Assembly (NCBI RefSeq): GCF_010994035.1
Contig: NZ_WIXN01000002.1
Coordinates: 1-64,000 of the forward strand
DNA length: 64,000 nt
Source of the DNA: Virgibacillus aidingensis
Lineage (GTDB): Bacteria; Bacillota; Bacilli; Bacillales; Amphibacillaceae
Reading direction: 5' to 3'
Position 1 is the first letter of the stretch; every line of letters begins with the position of its first letter. The notes under the pieces are model-generated. The model was not told the origin of the DNA and did no database searches. It saw only the letters and a program-made list of their open reading frames with translations. A program made the translations under genes and the position numbers. Positions 46,001 to 54,567 of the stretch are shown here, one piece after another.

Positions 46001-46736
46001 TGCAAGTCTTGGAAGCACGGTGGCCAGGCAATTTAAATATAAGCTGAAGGCATATAATGGGGTGTTAAGTTCGTTGGTCCTGGTGCAAATAATAGCTATC
46101 CTCTTTTCACTGGGCGGCAATGGTTCATTCCATTCTTCCGGAGGCTCAGGCATTTCCATTAATGCTACGTTGTTTACGAATGCAAATGTGATTATCTTTA
46201 CCTTTCTTTGGGTAATTGCACACGCCGTTATGATGACAACCAAGGCAGAAAGGGAACACGGTTTCACCTTTGTGTCCAATCATATAAGCAATCATCTTTC
46301 CAATGCTTTATTTTTATTGCTGGCAAGTGTGATTGCTGCGGTGACAACTATTTTAGCAGGTTTTTTATTGCGGGTTCTCGTGTACTTTTTCAAGGAACCT
46401 GCCCCCATTTTGGGATCCAATGTACATTATGAAGTAAGTGATATATTTACCGGTGTCTTTTCGATGACATTCTATCTGATTTTATTGGCATCTGCAGGCT
46501 ATGTGCTTGGCACCTTATCCCAATTGCACCGCACCCTTCCTTATCTGCTGCCTGTGTTGCTCATTGGCATCTTTATTTGGCTGATTCAGCTGGATCACAG
46601 TCTTGTCGGACGAGGGGTTGCCTTTTATTTTGAGGAAACAAATGCCTTGCTTTTTGTGCTGAAGGTGACTGTCACCTCGGTTGTCTGTTTTCTGGCAGCT
46701 ATAATGCTGACAAAAAGATTGGAGGCTAGACAATGA
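45987..46736 (+). CDS. ABC transporter permease, six-helix
   Basis: A 249-aa membrane protein with about six helices (SSLVLVQIIAILFSLGG, VIIFTFLWVIAHAVMM, ALFLLLASVIAAVTTI, and more). No conserved enzyme motif, typical of ABC-2-type permeases. It is tightly coupled to the upstream ATPase and the downstream accessory gene. The transported substrate is unknown. Confidence 0.82.
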   Translation: MSLNNASLGSTVARQFKYKLKAYNGVLSSLVLVQIIAILFSLGGNGSFHSSGGSGISINATLFTNANVIIFTFLWVIAHAVMMTTKAEREHGFTFVSNHISNHLSNALFLLLASVIAAVTTILAGFLLRVLVYFFKEPAPILGSNVHYEVSDIFTGVFSMTFYLILLASAGYVLGTLSQLHRTLPYLLPVLLIGIFIWLIQLDHSLVGRGVAFYFEETNALLFVLKVTVTSVVCFLAAIMLTKRLEARQ

Positions 46737-47428
46737 TGAACCTTGGACCATTTACACCACTCATTATTTTAATGCTGCTCGTTGCGTTGACTTTTTGGGT
46801 AGTTATGCGTTTCAGCAAATGGCGGGGAGCGAAAAAAGGGTTTTGGATACTCGGAGGCTATGGAGTCATTTTACTTATTTCAGTTATTATTTATTATTTT
46901 ATCCCTGTTTCTGCAGAAGAATCGGAAAAAAAGAGAATTGACCATCCCGGCCATGTGGAAATCTTCAGCGGTGTGCTATCCGGAACAGAAGATGTGGCAT
47001 CCATTGAGGAATTTCTGCTGAAAGAATGGGAGTTTGATTATGATGAAGATACATTCCGTATAGAATCCCGCGGAGATATGAATTTTATTCGGGTTGCGGT
47101 GGAACGTACAGAAAGTGATGGAATTAAAGCTGCCTTTTACCGTACACCTCTCAGTTTTAATGGAATGGAAATAGAAAACAAATCCATTCCACTAGATATT
47201 CAGCTTACACCGGACCGATTGGAAATTGTTTCAAGCCAAGGAACAGAAGAAGTGTACATCGCTTCTTTCAGCAAAGAATTTCCGATGCACCAGTTCAATG
47301 ATCAAGATATGGAAATGCTTGGCTTTGGCATGGAAATGGGATGGAGTGAACAGCTTCTTTATCTGCAGGTACCGGAAGACATAGAAATTTCGGGTGTATC
47401 CGGGGTACAAGTGGAATATATAGATTAG
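46733..47428 (+). CDS. Membrane-anchored accessory protein of the GntR-ABC operon
   Basis: A 231-aa protein with two N-terminal helices (LIILMLLVALTFWVVM and VILLISVIIYYFIPV), then an acidic extracytoplasmic domain of about 170 residues. No family recognised. It overlaps the permease stop by 4 bp and is followed by a strong terminator, so it is the last gene of the operon. It may sense or bind the transporter's substrate outside the membrane. Confidence 0.75.
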   Translation: MMNLGPFTPLIILMLLVALTFWVVMRFSKWRGAKKGFWILGGYGVILLISVIIYYFIPVSAEESEKKRIDHPGHVEIFSGVLSGTEDVASIEEFLLKEWEFDYDEDTFRIESRGDMNFIRVAVERTESDGIKAAFYRTPLSFNGMEIENKSIPLDIQLTPDRLEIVSSQGTEEVYIASFSKEFPMHQFNDQDMEMLGFGMEMGWSEQLLYLQVPEDIEISGVSGVQVEYID

Positions 47429-47436
47429 GCAAAAAC

Positions 47437-47472
47437 TGCCGGGTCATGTGCACAAAGTGCATGGACCCGGCA
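47437..47472. terminator. Strong terminator after the GntR-ABC operon
   Basis: TGCCGGGTC with GACCCGGCA and inner GTGCAC/GTGCAT pairing, followed by ATTTTTTG. Confidence 0.85.
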
Positions 47473-47563
47473 ATTTTTTGATAGATGGGTTCCCTACTCT
47501 GACCTCAGCATGGCATATTCTCATTCCCGTCAAAATCTGTTTGTCTCATGACGAAAACTTATA

Positions 47564-48406
47564 TTACTTTTCCTTCAAATAGTCCAGGACTTCCTTATCC
47601 AATTTCCCCTTTTCCAGCTCCCTTTCTTCAAAATTTTCCGTGTGAAGAAAAGAAGTGAATGCCTTATGTAATGCCTCATATCCGGAATAATTTTCCTTCA
47701 AATACCCGAGACGTTGGAGGTGTTTCTCCAAATCGGCCTTGATCTCACCATCTATCGCCAGGATGTTTTCTTTTTTCGTACTGCCGAAATAAAGCTGGTG
47801 AAGATGATAAATCCGGATTAATTCTTTGATCGGTTCGGGATGATCATCGACCCGCAAATCAATGTACCGGTCATTCGCCCCAAGATAGCCGCCTTTTTCC
47901 TTCACCACATAAATGGCTGCCGCCTGTTTCCCCCGGCTGTCACCGCCTGCAGCCTGTCCTGCATCCAGTGCCTGAAGCAGCCTGTCGGCAAGTGTTCCGG
48001 TTGATTCTTCAAATGTTTTCCCCATCGCTTCTGCTGTTTCCCGACTGACTAAAATATTTCCTTGTGCCGCATAGTGTTTTCCTGTGATGCCGCCGGCCCA
48101 GTCATAGCATTTTTTTCCTGTGTAAGTTGCGGCATTCCCGCTGGCATCGACAATGCCTACCTGCCTGTCTTCCCTGCCATCATCCTGTTCTGTAAGTATG
48201 TCCACTGTTTCTTGTGCTGATTTTCCCTGTTCCAAAAGCTTTAAACCGTCCGGGCCATACGCCGGATTGGCAAATGCCTGCGTGGCTATAGCTCCTGCTC
48301 CGGCCTTGGCCCACGGAACAACGGAGCCGACGCCAATAAATTTTGATTGAACAGCCACTCCCAATTCCTTTGTTTCCGGATCAAAACCAACGATTGAAAA
48401 AGTCAT
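47564..48406 (-). CDS. DUF1028 (Ntn-hydrolase-like) protein
   Basis: About 280 aa. It opens TFSIVGFDPETKELGVAVQS and continues with VPWAKAGAGAIATQAFANP and GGDSRGKQAAAIYVVKEKG, the DUF1028 signature. This is related to Ntn hydrolases, with enzyme function unknown. The ATG at 48406 follows GGGAGGGATAGAAAC and is preferred over the longer frame to 48520. A roughly 80-residue C-terminal helical extension (IDGEIKADLEKHLQRLGYLK) resembles a peptidoglycan-binding or helical repeat fold. Confidence 0.85.
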   Translation of the reverse strand: MTFSIVGFDPETKELGVAVQSKFIGVGSVVPWAKAGAGAIATQAFANPAYGPDGLKLLEQGKSAQETVDILTEQDDGREDRQVGIVDASGNAATYTGKKCYDWAGGITGKHYAAQGNILVSRETAEAMGKTFEESTGTLADRLLQALDAGQAAGGDSRGKQAAAIYVVKEKGGYLGANDRYIDLRVDDHPEPIKELIRIYHLHQLYFGSTKKENILAIDGEIKADLEKHLQRLGYLKENYSGYEALHKAFTSFLHTENFEERELEKGKLDKEVLDYLKEK

Positions 48407-48838
48407 GTTTCTATCCCTCCCGTATTTTATTTTATATTTTAGCACACTCGGGCTATAACTGGGTGCTTCCTGTTGAGGAAAAGGCCGGGTTATGTCGAGA
48501 AATGCAGGATCTATATTCACATCCGACGAAGAGAACCCAGTAATCTATACTATCTTCTGAACAGGGATTGAAGATAGAACATTACTTAGGGTAATTTTCC
48601 AGCCCGCTTCCGGTTCCACTTATCGGCTTTATTCAGGCAGCGATCTCATACTTAAGGAAAAGCCTTTGGGGCTCTCCTTTTCCATGCCACCTCCTTCCGG
48701 CATCCTTCGATTATAGGGGTGAAAGGCAGGTGGTGATAGATATGGAATTTCCGACAAAATAAGCAGTTTGTCCAATACAAATTTGCCGGCAGTCATATTT
48801 TGTACTGTAAAAATTAAAATCAAATGGAGGTATTATGT
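48407..48838. other. Intergenic region between divergent DUF1028 and amidase genes
   Basis: No gene seen. A hairpin GGAAAAG/CTTTTCC at 48656-48683 is the only notable structure. Confidence 0.35.
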
Positions 48839-49639
48839 ATGAAGCTGTATTTAGATCCAGGTCATGGCGGAAATGATTCAGGAGCTACGGGCAATGGATT
48901 ATTGGAAAAAAATATTAACCTGGATATTGCCCTGCGCATCCGCACCCTGCTGCAAAATAATTATCAAAATGTGGAAGTAAATATGAGCCGCACCTCCGAT
49001 GTTGCCAGAACACTCGATCAGCGGACGAATGAAGCAAATGCATGGGGCGCAGATTATTTTCTGTCTATCCATTGTAATGCTTTTAATGGATCTGCACGGG
49101 GCTATGAGGATTATATCCACAGCAGTTTATCCGGATCTTCTCAAACGGCAGTCTATCAGAACATCATGCATGACGAAATCACAAAAGTAAACCAGCTATC
49201 CAACCGTGGGAAAAAACGGGCAAATTTTCACGTTTTGCGCGAATCAAGAATGCCGGCACTCCTAACGGAAAATGGATTTATAGATAATGCGAGTGATGCC
49301 GCGTTAATGGCTGATCCATCCTGGAGACAGCGGGTTGCCCAAGGGCATGTAAATGGCTTGGCAAGGGCATTTAACCTGCAGGGTAATGGAGGCGGAAGCG
49401 ATGTGATCTACAGGGTCATTGCAGGTTCCTTCCAGACAAGGGAAAACGCCGATGCACGTGTGAGTTTTCTATCTTCCCAGGGCATTGATTCCTTCGTAAG
49501 TACGATTACTGTCTCCGGCCAACAGTGGTTCCGTGTACAGTCAGGTGCCTTTTCCAGCAGGAGTAATGCAGAGGCACGGCTAAATGAAGTAAAGTCAGCA
49601 GGCATTTCTGATGCATTTATCGTTCAGGAGAACCTTTAA
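48839..49639 (+). CDS. N-acetylmuramoyl-L-alanine amidase with SPOR domain
   Basis: About 266 aa. Amidase_3 domain (residues 1-175) with zinc ligands in DPGHGGNDSGATG, Glu in LLEKNINLDIA and His in LSIHCNAFNG, and the late catalytic LLTENGFIDN. A SPOR domain follows (about 190-265, VIYRVIAGSFQTRENADARV, WFRVQSGAF). The start at 48839 is set by GGAGG. There is no signal peptide, as in CwlC-type mother-cell amidases active on the spore mother-cell wall. It probably acts in late sporulation lysis. Confidence 0.92.
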   Translation: MKLYLDPGHGGNDSGATGNGLLEKNINLDIALRIRTLLQNNYQNVEVNMSRTSDVARTLDQRTNEANAWGADYFLSIHCNAFNGSARGYEDYIHSSLSGSSQTAVYQNIMHDEITKVNQLSNRGKKRANFHVLRESRMPALLTENGFIDNASDAALMADPSWRQRVAQGHVNGLARAFNLQGNGGGSDVIYRVIAGSFQTRENADARVSFLSSQGIDSFVSTITVSGQQWFRVQSGAFSSRSNAEARLNEVKSAGISDAFIVQENL

Positions 49640-49651
49640 TTATAATGAAAG

Positions 49652-49688
49652 CAGCCAGGGATGCATCATGCATCTATGGCTGTTTTTT
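49652..49688 (+). terminator. Terminator of the amidase gene
   Basis: CAGCCA/TGGCTG with inner GATGCA/TGCATC, followed by TTTTTT. Confidence 0.8.
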
Positions 49689-49752
49689 CATAGATAATAT
49701 AAAAGTGGTACATGGACATAGTCCAGGGAAAACACCATCTGACTATATATTT

Positions 49753-49956
49753 TCATTTTGCTCTCGGTTTACTTTCAAACCCTATTTTCCTGTGTGTTCC
49801 GTCACAAAATGGCTTGTTTGAAGAATTTCCGCACCTGCAGAGGGAGAAGCTTTTTTTCGTTTGATAGCTATTTCCCTCTTTGTCCACCAGTTCCACATCT
49901 CCGGTAATTCGCAGTGACCCGTTGTCATTCACCTTAATTTGTGCTTTATGATCCAA
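49753..49956 (-). CDS. CDGSH iron-sulfur domain protein
   Basis: About 67 aa. The C-terminal part CRCGNSSNKPFCDGTH supplies three Cys and one His for a [2Fe-2S] cluster of mitoNEET type. The N-terminal part is a short beta-rich region (SLRITGDVELVDKEGN). I set the start at TTG 49956, because AGGGGAG lies 8 bp upstream. An ATG at 49977 is possible. Likely a redox or cluster-transfer protein. Confidence 0.88.
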   Translation of the reverse strand: MDHKAQIKVNDNGSLRITGDVELVDKEGNSYQTKKSFSLCRCGNSSNKPFCDGTHRKIGFESKPRAK

Positions 49957-50188
49957 TTCATCCACTCCCCTCGTCATTCTAATGCTACTCTATGCCGGCG
50001 TATTGTTTTTCATGAATTGTTCGGTTGGCGAAAAAATGGTATTTACACTGCTGGAAGTTTGATAACCTCTTAGAATATATGCCTTGTCAGCCCTCCATGC
50101 AGGAAGCCCCATCTGCTAAAAAGGGACGGACAGTAATACATATACCAGTTTTTTGAAACATACATCTTTTAAAAAGGAGGAGAAGCAA

Positions 50189-51667
50189 TTGAATAACCAA
50201 GCTCCAATGACAAGCCTGGAGTACCCGCGTGATTATCTCTCCATCATACGAAATGGACTTGAGCAAACATCTGCACCAAAAAAAATAATTATTATAGGAG
50301 CAGGCATGGCTGGATTGACTGCTGCGTCATTATTACGAGATGCCGGGCATCATGTAAGCATTATTGAGGCTAATAATCGGATTGGGGGCAGGATATATAC
50401 CGTCAGAGACCCATTTATTCCCGGAAACTATATGGAAGCCGGAGCCATGCGGTTTCCCGCTAATCATGTTTTATTATTAGAATATATCCGGAAAGCCAAT
50501 CTTCCATTGCAAAGATTCATGAATATTACTCCTCATGATGTTATTTTTATGAATAACAAGCGTGTTAAATACTCCTATTATGAAGAAAACCCCCATATAC
50601 TTGGATTTCCGCTAAAACCTTCCGAAAGAGGATTAACAGCTATAGAGTTATTATTAAATGCTGTGCATCCAATGATGGATTTATTTATGAATAGTACAGT
50701 AGAAGAGCAGCAGCAAATTAAAAAGCGGTATTCCCTTTATTCTGTCACGCAATTTTTGCGCAATAATCCGATCGGTCCTTCTCTATCTCCTGAAGCAGTC
50801 AATAAAATATCCGTGCTCCTGGGGATAGAAGGATTGGCCGAATACGCATTTACAGATTTTTTCACAAATCTGATTATGCCTATATCACTCAACCTCCATG
50901 ATTTTAACTACATTCCGGGTGGAAATGATCGTCTGCCACTGTCTTTTTTTCCCGTCCTTTCTGATACGATAACTTTTGAAGAGAAGGTCGAAATGATTAT
51001 ACAAGGGGAAGAGGGAATAAAAATACAAACGAAGAGTATGGCTTCGGGAAAGAAGAATATATTTTCTGCAGATTTTGCGATTACTACCATTCCTTTTTCC
51101 ATCTTTCAGCTGGTCAATATATTTCCTTACCACTCTGTATCTCATAAAAAACACCAGGCGATACGAGAGCTGAAAAATATTCCGGCAGTCAAAATTGGGA
51201 TCGAGTTTAAAACCCGCTTTTGGGAACAGATGCAGATGGGGCATATTACATCTTCTTTACCTATACGATCAACATACATACCGGCTCCTGCCTCAACCGA
51301 CAATATAAGCGGTGTGCTGCTGGCAAGCTATACATGGGGGAAAAATGCACAGTTGTGGCACACAGTTCCAGAGGACAGGATGATCGATCATGTATTAAGG
51401 GACCTGGTCAAAATTTATGGAAATATCGTATACGATGAATACATACAAGGCTATTCCCTGAATTGGACGCGCAACCCGTATGCAGGCGGCTGCCTCACTT
51501 TATTTACACCCGGGCAGGAGACGGATTTTGGGGACTATATCCAACAGCCTGAGGGGAGGATTCATTTTGCCGGAGAACATACCTCCTGGTTTCACGGATG
51601 GGCAGAAGGAGCGGTTGAATCCGGGATTCGGGCAGCTGCAGAAGTAAATCATCGGAGCAGTGTCTAG
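50189..51667 (+). CDS. Flavin-dependent amine / L-amino-acid oxidase
   Basis: About 492 aa. FAD motif IIIIGAGMAGLTAASLLRDAG, then NRIGGRIYTV and GAMRFPANH, and the C-terminal FAD contact GRIHFAGEHTSWFHGWAEGA, as in bacterial and snake L-amino-acid oxidases. The product would be a keto acid, ammonia and hydrogen peroxide. The start is TTG after AAAAAGGAGGAGAAGCAA. No signal peptide. It is monocistronic, and its stop overlaps the end of the convergent RDD gene by 4 bp. Confidence 0.9.
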   Translation: MNNQAPMTSLEYPRDYLSIIRNGLEQTSAPKKIIIIGAGMAGLTAASLLRDAGHHVSIIEANNRIGGRIYTVRDPFIPGNYMEAGAMRFPANHVLLLEYIRKANLPLQRFMNITPHDVIFMNNKRVKYSYYEENPHILGFPLKPSERGLTAIELLLNAVHPMMDLFMNSTVEEQQQIKKRYSLYSVTQFLRNNPIGPSLSPEAVNKISVLLGIEGLAEYAFTDFFTNLIMPISLNLHDFNYIPGGNDRLPLSFFPVLSDTITFEEKVEMIIQGEEGIKIQTKSMASGKKNIFSADFAITTIPFSIFQLVNIFPYHSVSHKKHQAIRELKNIPAVKIGIEFKTRFWEQMQMGHITSSLPIRSTYIPAPASTDNISGVLLASYTWGKNAQLWHTVPEDRMIDHVLRDLVKIYGNIVYDEYIQGYSLNWTRNPYAGGCLTLFTPGQETDFGDYIQQPEGRIHFAGEHTSWFHGWAEGAVESGIRAAAEVNHRSSV

Positions 51668-52154
51668 TATAGCAGGGGCTGACCTATTTTCTTACGGGTC
51701 AGGCCCCGTAACTCATATTGATTACCTTCCGCGACATAAGTTCCTCCGATGAGATTTTGAATTCCCCTTCCATCCTCTCTAACAGCTATCATAATCATAC
51801 TTATCATAAACGCGATCCCCACACTGAAAATACCTCTAAGATAAAATCCTGCCAATTCTCTTGTAAACATAATTTTAAATATTAAACGTTCGCCATTTAG
51901 TGTTTTAACTTTGATATTGCCAAACTTCCTTCCAATCGCATACTCCCGCCAAAAGAGCGAAATAACTGTTATATGAGACAGAAAATGATTTGCCAATATA
52001 TGCCGCGATCTGCCGGGAAACTGCTTTCAACTTCAAAAAAGGATGCAAAGAAAATCAGCGCCATGGTCAGAATCAGGATATCATATTGCCTCGATAATAA
52101 ACGCTTACATAAAAGCAAAAATTTTTTAATAAAAATCCTTCCTTTTTCATCCAT
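51664..52154 (-). pseudogene. RDD-family membrane protein gene, frameshifted
   Basis: Two minus-strand frames make one RDD protein: the first (52154-51969) has SRQYDILILTMALIFFASFF and ends IYWQIIFCLI, and the second continues from about 51970 with SLFWREYAIGRKFGNIKVK, then FTRELAGFYLRGI and a tail without known motif. The text YAIGRKFGNIKV is the conserved RDD element. The frames overlap near 51970-51996, so a single-base shift separates them. It is either a pseudogene or a sequencing error. RDD proteins are small membrane proteins, some with transport roles. Confidence 0.65.
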
Positions 52155-52187
52155 ATATTGGCTGCAGCTTACTGTGATTTTGGAAGA

Positions 52188-52355
52188 TTAATAAACCGTT
52201 CTATTTTTCAACTCTTCCAAATCTGAACGCAGCTTTGAAATTTCTTTTTCCACCCAAAAGAATTTTTTAAGAGTCAAGAAATGAAAGGTTTCCATGAAAA
52301 AAAGCTGTATACGGGAGGAACCTATTTTTTCATTCATAGCTGTAAAGCAATTCAT
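52188..52355 (-). CDS. Small hypothetical protein with C-terminal coiled coil
   Basis: About 55 aa, starting at ATG 52355 after AGAGGTG. It reads MNCFTAMNEKIGSSRIQLFF, then a hydrophobic MET-FHFL segment and a C-terminal helix KEISKLRSDLEELKNRTVY with heptad-like spacing. Not recognised. It lies just upstream of the frameshifted RDD gene on the same strand. Confidence 0.45.
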   Translation of the reverse strand: MNCFTAMNEKIGSSRIQLFFMETFHFLTLKKFFWVEKEISKLRSDLEELKNRTVY

Positions 52356-52615
52356 CATATCACCTCTATTCCTTTTTAACTTCCAGTTTAACATATACAG
52401 GCAATTTTAAAGAGAGCAGCAAAAAAATGTAACACTGGTATATTTTAATAGAATAATAATTATTGACCAGCATCATTTGGAAGTTAATCCTTTATTTTGT
52501 AACCTCATTCGCGAGTTATTTTATAAGATAAAAATTCTTCCTGTACCTCCTGGATATACAACAGCATATATGATAAGTTTACATCAAATTAGCTTTCAAA
52601 GGGGCGTACGTCTTC

Positions 52616-53149
52616 ATGGACTTTTTATTGGATATAATGGTAATTATTTCGGCAGTTATTACAGTAACAGCCATTCTGCGGCTATTTTTCAAGAAAAAAA
52701 TAACTGCTTTTGCCATTGCGGCTTTTTTGGTCATAGGTACTGCTTATATAATAGACCGCTCCCATTATACAACATTCATCGACCTTTATTCTGATCATCT
52801 GAACAAAGACAGCGTTATCAGAAGTATTACGGTTTCAACTGCTTACCTTCCCGATGAACGCAGATTTGACCCTGAAGAAGATATTGAGATTGAAGAGGAA
52901 AAAATAATGAATGAGATTATACAAGCGTTTTCCGAGCTGGAGCTAAAAAAAGACAGGGATCATCATTATATTGAAAATCCGGATTACAGGGTGCGCATTA
53001 CCACAACAAATGAAGAGGAAGAGGGTTTATTAAGAACAGAAAGCTTCTATTTTAATTTAAATGATAAATACCTCAATAATTATAAAGTCGTCAATGATTC
53101 GAATCTTATAGAAATGCTTGCCGCTTTAGTTGAAAATGAACATGAATAA
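52616..53149 (+). CDS. Hypothetical membrane-anchored protein
   Basis: A 177-aa protein. Two N-terminal helices (VIISAVITVTAILRLFF and FAIAAFLVIGTAYII) precede an acidic extracytoplasmic domain (FDPEEDIEIEEEKIMNEII, YRVRITTTNEEEEG). No known family. Monocistronic, with a terminator at 53155-53176 (ATATTGC/GCAATAT then TTTTATTTTT). Confidence 0.65.
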   Translation: MDFLLDIMVIISAVITVTAILRLFFKKKITAFAIAAFLVIGTAYIIDRSHYTTFIDLYSDHLNKDSVIRSITVSTAYLPDERRFDPEEDIEIEEEKIMNEIIQAFSELELKKDRDHHYIENPDYRVRITTTNEEEEGLLRTESFYFNLNDKYLNNYKVVNDSNLIEMLAALVENEHE

Positions 53150-53154
53150 CAGCT

Positions 53155-53188
53155 ATATTGCCAAAAATTGCAATATGGTTTTATTTTT
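53155..53188 (+). terminator. Terminator after the hypothetical membrane protein
   Basis: ATATTGC pairs with GCAATAT, followed by GGTTTTATTTTT. Confidence 0.65.
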
Positions 53189-53394
53189 AATTTGTCCATC
53201 CTGCTGCCTGCAGCATTATTCGAGCTTTTTTTGGAAGAATAAAATTTTTTACTGGGGCTAGCGGTTAGCGATCCCGGACAGCCAAAAATGGATATTCATA
53301 GAAAAGTTGCTTTACAGCAAGATTGCAACCTGTTTACGTGATATACTAAAAGGTAAACATTATTATTATTACAGAAAAGGAATAGAGATATCTT

Positions 53395-54321
53395 ATGAAA
53401 AAAGAAATAGGTATTAACGAAACTACTGCAAAAACGCCTTTATCAGAGGTTTTCGCTGCAACTGTCAAGACAGGCATCATTAAATCCAATCTGATACCCA
53501 TGATTGCCGGATTAACGCTGGCATTATACACTTATGAGATCCATCCGTTTGACCGGCTGACCGAAATATTTTTTGCCATTCTCGGGACAGCTCTAATTAT
53601 AGGGGCAGCGGGCGCCTTTAATAATTTATATGACCGTGATATTGATGCGATTATGGAAAGGACAAAAATCAGGCCGACTGTAACTGGTGTGATCAAACCT
53701 AAAGCTGTCCTGTGGATGGTTATTGCTATGATGGTCGCTGGATGGGGAGCACTTTTAATGACAACCCCGATGGCTGCTTTAATAGGGCTTTTGGGTTTCT
53801 TTCTGTACGTTGTCCCATACACCATGTGGAGTAAGCGCCGGACTGTGTACAATACGGAAATCGGCAGTCTTTCCGGTGCGACACCACCCTTGATCGGATG
53901 GGCGGCAATTCACCCGGACATCACTCATCCTGCCGCTCTTGGGCTCTTTATCATCTTAATCATCTGGCAAATGCCGCATTTTTATGCGATTGCCATCCGA
54001 AAACATGAAGAATATAAAGCGGCAAAAGTTCCGATGCTGCCGGTAGTCAAGGGAATCAGAAGAACATATATCCAGACAAATGTTTATTTAGTGCTGCTGA
54101 TTGCTACCAGCTTTCTGCTTGGTTCTCTTAGTCTTGGTCTTATGCTTGTAGCACTCCTGATGGGTATAGTCTGGCTAATTTTAAGCATATACGGATATCG
54201 CAAAAAGAAAGATGCTGAAAAATGGGCTAAAACGCTGTTTGTTTTTTCCCTTATTTACATGACTGTCGTTTTTTCTACGATTATTATCTACTCCTTAATG
54301 GGTATATTCGTATTAGGGTAA
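53395..54321 (+). CDS. ctaB: Protoheme IX farnesyltransferase (heme O synthase)
   Basis: A 308-aa polytopic membrane enzyme (UbiA superfamily) that farnesylates heme B to heme O for cytochrome oxidases. The prenyl-diphosphate-binding motif NNLYDRDIDAIMERT with two Asp and the downstream RPTVTG are diagnostic. VPYTMWSKRRTVYNTEIGSL and WQMPHFYAIAIRKHEEYKAA are also CtaB-specific. It stands apart from other cta genes, so it may be a second copy. An extended -10, TGATATACT, lies upstream. Confidence 0.94.
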   Translation: MKKEIGINETTAKTPLSEVFAATVKTGIIKSNLIPMIAGLTLALYTYEIHPFDRLTEIFFAILGTALIIGAAGAFNNLYDRDIDAIMERTKIRPTVTGVIKPKAVLWMVIAMMVAGWGALLMTTPMAALIGLLGFFLYVVPYTMWSKRRTVYNTEIGSLSGATPPLIGWAAIHPDITHPAALGLFIILIIWQMPHFYAIAIRKHEEYKAAKVPMLPVVKGIRRTYIQTNVYLVLLIATSFLLGSLSLGLMLVALLMGIVWLILSIYGYRKKKDAEKWAKTLFVFSLIYMTVVFSTIIIYSLMGIFVLG

Positions 54322-54513
54322 GAGATGGGACAAGTACCTTAATATAACTGTTAATAACAATATTTTTCGGGTAGGAAGCTGCTTGTTATTTTATCAGCGC
54401 TTAATTGAATATTACCGTTTATGGAGATTTATCAGCGAAGATTCTAACTTATCAGCATTTCCAGCAGTGAAATGTTCAGAAAGTCGGGATCAACTCCACC
54501 TTGGATGAAAAGT

Positions 54514-54540
54514 GGGACAGCTGACCTGTCCCTGTGTCCC
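54514..54540. repeat. Short palindromic repeat element (REP-like)
   Basis: GGGACAG-N5-CTGTCCC followed by TGTGTCCC. This type of GGGACAG/CTGTCCC unit is common between genes in Bacillaceae. Similar words appear at 21535 (CCGTCCCTCTG). Confidence 0.4.
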
Positions 54541-54567
54541 TACAAACCAGGTATAAGGGGTCTGATT

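Noticed and set aside
54472-54567. N-terminal extension of the SLC13 transporter
   Set aside because: It runs across the REP-like palindrome and lacks a ribosome site, while ATG 54568 has AAGGGG upstream.
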